This document shows positions 22,688-25,011 of a stretch of 25,011 bases of DNA, piece by piece. The DNA comes from a virus. A model generated the notes under the pieces. The model searched no databases. It saw only the letters and a program-made list of their open reading frames with translations, and was not told where the DNA came from. The translations under genes and the position numbers were made by a program. The stretch's first letter is position 1. Each line of letters begins with the position of its first letter. The stretch covers positions 1-25,011 of IMG/VR virus record IMGVR_UViG_3300025133_006759; one strand, written 5' to 3'.

Positions 22688-24679
22688 ATGAGATATGTAG
22701 GCTTTGATTGCGAGACCTATAAAATTGAAAACCAAGTGATGCCTGAGATCGTATGTTGCACTTTTTACGATGGGACAGAGACGCTGATCTTTAAACAAGA
22801 GGAAGGCTTGGCTTATTTGCTGGACTTGCTCAAAGATTCAAAAACGCATGTGATCGCACATAACGCGAACTTTGATATGATCTGCGCCTCCGTTCTAAAT
22901 AGGGACGTGTTCTATTGGGCGAACAGAGCCTACAAACAAAAAAGAGTACACTGCACAAAGATCAGAGAGATCATGTTGAACTGCGCTGATGAGCGTACAG
23001 GTGGCGACTATAAAGGAATGGTGCCGGGCACTAAGAAGGGAGCCTCGCGCTCTTCTTTGGCAGGGTGCGTGTACTGCTACTTTAATAAAGACATCACCAT
23101 GATGAAAGGGGGCGATAGTTGGAGACTGCGGTACTCAGAGCTTATGTTCACAGATTTGTGTGGTTGGCCTGCGGAGGCCGTGTCGTATGCAAAAGATGAC
23201 GCTGTATTCGCTCGCGATGTCTTCTTCGCGCAGAATGAGCGTAAGGTCGTTGACCTCACAGATGCTACGAGACAAGCCTACGCAGAGTATGTACTCATGT
23301 ATATGGCCGGTGTACTGGGCGTGCGTATAAACGATCAACAGATCAAAGACGCACGCGATGTCTTCGCGGACGAACATGACCAAGCGATCGTGAGCGCCAA
23401 CGCGATTAAAGAGGTCTACAAAAAGAACCCTAAAAAGAAGAGGAAGTGGCAGAGAGATGACGCAGCACGCGCAAAGTTATTTGAGTCCGCATACGCTATA
23501 TTACGTTACGACGAACCAGGCATCTATACTGAAAAAGGTAAGATCAGCACAGCGAGTGATACCCGAAAAAAGTTGATATCAGTCGTAGAGAAGTGTTTCT
23601 TATCAGGACGAAATTGGCACCAGATGCCCTTGAGCGACACCGATAAGGTAGATTTGGAAACGATCCTTAAATGTATAGAGCATATTACGCTCGCAGAGGG
23701 CACATGGAAAGACATGAACTCCTTCATCGATGCGCTGTCCAATGCCTCATTGAATAGAGATCATAGGTTACGATATCAATATCACGGACTGGTCGCGACC
23801 GGGCGAACGAGCTCCTCTAGTCCCAATATGCAGAACCTGCCGAGAAAAGATGCGATTAGGAAGTGCGTGATCCCTAGACAGGGGTATATATTTGCTGTCG
23901 CGGACTACAGTAACGCAGAGATGCGGACTCTCGCTCAAGCGATCCTCACAGAACGCATAGAGAGCGAATTGGCGAAAGAATACCAAAAAGATCCACTATT
24001 CGATCCGCATCTGTACGCCGCGTGGAAATTACATATGATAGAGACTGGAGAAGACATCACATATGAAGAAGTGAAGGCCCGTAAGAAGGACTTCAAAAAG
24101 AAGAGGACCCTCTGTAAAATTTTAAATTTCGGATTGGCCGGTGGGCTGAGTCATGTCTCGTTCGTGACATACGCTCAAGGGTTTGGCGTGGATCTCACCA
24201 TGAAAGAGTCCAAAAGACTGTGTGATGCCTGGTTGGAAGTGTGGGGTGAGATGAAGGACTACTTCAATAAACGAAAAAATATCGATATCGATCCGAGAAG
24301 ATACACATTCGCTGTTTCACGCAGATCCAGATTTCTCGAGAAATATACCGTAGCCTGCAACACTCCGTTTCAGGGGATCGCTGCCGATGGTGCGAAGGAC
24401 GCGCTCATATTCGTCTTTTGGGAATGCTTCTTCGAGAAGAAGTCGCCACTGTTCGGGTGCAAACCTATTCTGTTCGTGCATGATGAGATCGTTCTCGAAG
24501 TGCCTGATGATCAGCAGAAGGCCTCCAAAGCAGCGAAGCGGTTACAAGAGCTAATGGAGACCGGTATGCAGAGGCACACTCCTGATATTCCCGCTGTCGC
24601 AGAAGCGCATCTCACAAGAGTCTGGACCAAAGATGCCGAGTCAGAAGAGGTGAACGGTGTGCTAAGTGTCTATGAGTGA
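22688..24679 (+). CDS. Family A DNA polymerase with 3'-5' exonuclease
   Basis: A 663-aa replicative polymerase. The exonuclease domain has FDCET (D7, E9), AHNANFD (D63) and YAKDD (Y167, D171), all catalytic residues present, so proofreading is expected. The polymerase domain has motif A ADYSNAEMR (D406), motif B with R473, K477 and F481-G482 (RTLCKILNFG), and motif C HDEIVLEVP (H598, D599, E600). A TGRTSSSSPNMQNLPR block (the T-G-R-LSS.-PN-QN region) precedes motif A. No 5'-3' exonuclease domain is present, as in phage enzymes. The ATG at 22688 has an AAAGGA site eight bases upstream. It is the last gene of the rightward operon and is followed by a terminator. Confidence 0.97.
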   Translation: MRYVGFDCETYKIENQVMPEIVCCTFYDGTETLIFKQEEGLAYLLDLLKDSKTHVIAHNANFDMICASVLNRDVFYWANRAYKQKRVHCTKIREIMLNCADERTGGDYKGMVPGTKKGASRSSLAGCVYCYFNKDITMMKGGDSWRLRYSELMFTDLCGWPAEAVSYAKDDAVFARDVFFAQNERKVVDLTDATRQAYAEYVLMYMAGVLGVRINDQQIKDARDVFADEHDQAIVSANAIKEVYKKNPKKKRKWQRDDAARAKLFESAYAILRYDEPGIYTEKGKISTASDTRKKLISVVEKCFLSGRNWHQMPLSDTDKVDLETILKCIEHITLAEGTWKDMNSFIDALSNASLNRDHRLRYQYHGLVATGRTSSSSPNMQNLPRKDAIRKCVIPRQGYIFAVADYSNAEMRTLAQAILTERIESELAKEYQKDPLFDPHLYAAWKLHMIETGEDITYEEVKARKKDFKKKRTLCKILNFGLAGGLSHVSFVTYAQGFGVDLTMKESKRLCDAWLEVWGEMKDYFNKRKNIDIDPRRYTFAVSRRSRFLEKYTVACNTPFQGIAADGAKDALIFVFWECFFEKKSPLFGCKPILFVHDEIVLEVPDDQQKASKAAKRLQELMETGMQRHTPDIPAVAEAHLTRVWTKDAESEEVNGVLSVYE

Positions 24680-24688
24680 CTCATGCGT

Positions 24689-24707
24689 GGTCAGGTGCTG
24701 ACCTTTT
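24689..24707 (+). terminator. Intrinsic terminator after DNA polymerase
   Basis: A perfect six-base stem GGTCAG / CTGACC with a GTG loop, followed by TTTT, nine bases after the polymerase stop. The U-tract is short, so termination may be partial. Confidence 0.7.
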
Positions 24708-24741
24708 GTGACGCGAATAATTCTAATATAAGAGAACAAGA

Positions 24742-24802
24742 GAGTAACTAGTATAGGAGTCTAGGCTTATAGAGTCTAGGAGATTAGAGTCTAGGCTTAT
24801 AG
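24742..24802. repeat. 15-bp iteron-like tandem repeats
   Basis: GAGTCTAGGCTTATA (24757), GAGTCTAGGAGATTA (24772) and GAGTCTAGGCTTATA (24787) are in exact 15-base register, preceded by a degenerate copy GAGTAACTAGTATAG (24742). First and third copies are identical, while the middle one shares GAGTCTAGG. GCTTATAG recurs once more at 24873. Such iterons next to AT-rich DNA are typical of initiator-binding origins or operators. Confidence 0.65.
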
Positions 24803-24956
24803 GTGAAATACCTACATCTATAACAAATAATTGAGGTCGTTCTTAGAGGTTAGGGGGATTAGGGATTGGGGAGCTTATAGGGCTCTCCCGTGGGGGGGAT
24901 GTTTTTCTAAATTATGAATTATTATATATTGTATATTAATTATGAAAAACAGAAAA

Positions 24957-25003
24957 AAGTGTTATAAATTAAACACTTATCCCCCCCTCCCCCCTAAGTG
25001 TTT
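24957..25003. other. Hairpin with C-rich loop and a competing upstream stem
   Basis: AAACACTTA (24971-24979) and TAAGTGTTT (24995-25003) form a perfect 9-bp inverted repeat around a loop of T, seven C, T, six C. AAGTGTT at 24957-24963 is a second complement of AACACTT (24972-24978), so two mutually exclusive stems are possible. The G-rich complement of the loop could stack as a G-rich structure. Confidence 0.6.
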
Positions 25004-25011
25004 GATATGTG

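Larger units (their letters stand above)
24680..25011. other. Non-coding AT-rich region at the right end, candidate origin
   Basis: No credible ORF is seen in these 332 bases. In order they hold the polymerase terminator, the 15-bp iterons, a G-rich stretch (24850-24898) with an imperfect GGGGAGC / GCTCTCCC hairpin and a G7 run, about 60 bases of nearly pure A/T (24905-24970) and the C-loop hairpin. Iterons plus an easily melted stretch beside replication genes suggest an origin or a strong regulatory region. Confidence 0.45.

Noticed and set aside
1-25011. tRNA or rRNA genes
   Set aside because: No cloverleaf-like segment with TTCGA-type T-loop was found in the intergenic stretches, which are short apart from 15086-15386, 20063-20350 and 24680-25011.

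Overview
The window is tailed-phage (Caudoviricetes-type) DNA, either a free virus or a prophage. Evidence is a large and a small terminase subunit, a portal, a very long tail fibre and a complete phage replication set: a primase-helicase, a family A DNA polymerase, a SNF2-type helicase and a Cas4/RecB-like nuclease. No integrase, capsid protein, tape measure or endolysin gene is visible. The first 480 bases encode, on the opposite strand to the neighbouring phage genes, the C-terminal end of a class III adenylate/guanylate cyclase-like protein. From memory it resembles cyclases that are abundant in Myxococcota/Bradymonadota-type bacteria. It is therefore either flanking host DNA, making this a prophage edge or remnant, or an unusual phage-carried gene. 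The host assignment is a weak inference.

Layout: a compact leftward (minus-strand) operon runs from about 15085 down to 426. In transcription order it holds a PD-(D/E)XK nuclease with a four-Cys cluster, a SNF2 helicase, TerS, TerL, two small virion-like proteins, a 1486-residue fibre with beta-helix and collagen-like parts, three small membrane or coiled-coil proteins (possible lysis cassette), thymidylate synthase ThyX, a dCMP-deaminase-like enzyme, the portal and an unknown 235-aa protein. Genes are packed with ATGA or short overlaps, and most have purine-rich ribosome binding sites. A divergent control region lies at about 15086-15386. From there a rightward operon runs to 24679: an unknown protein, a PrimPol-VirE/VapE fusion, an unknown protein, a possible ssDNA-binding protein, a cluster of very small genes around a duplicated terminator, a C5 cytosine methyltransferase, a second ORF that overlaps it almost completely, a KTSC-domain protein and DNA polymerase A. 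An intrinsic terminator follows the polymerase. Then comes 300 bases of AT-rich non-coding DNA with 15-bp iterons and a perfect hairpin carrying a C-rich loop, which looks like an origin or regulatory region.

How the genes fit together: ThyX and the deaminase supply dTMP/dUMP. The PrimPol-helicase, polymerase and nuclease/helicase pair replicate and process DNA. The methyltransferase modifies it, and the terminase and portal package it. The most unusual locus is 20555-22313, where a cytosine methyltransferase and a 576-residue W-x-TP-repeat protein are encoded in two reading frames of the same DNA for about 1.27 kb. The two frames probably share one Shine-Dalgarno sequence through an ATGTG double start.
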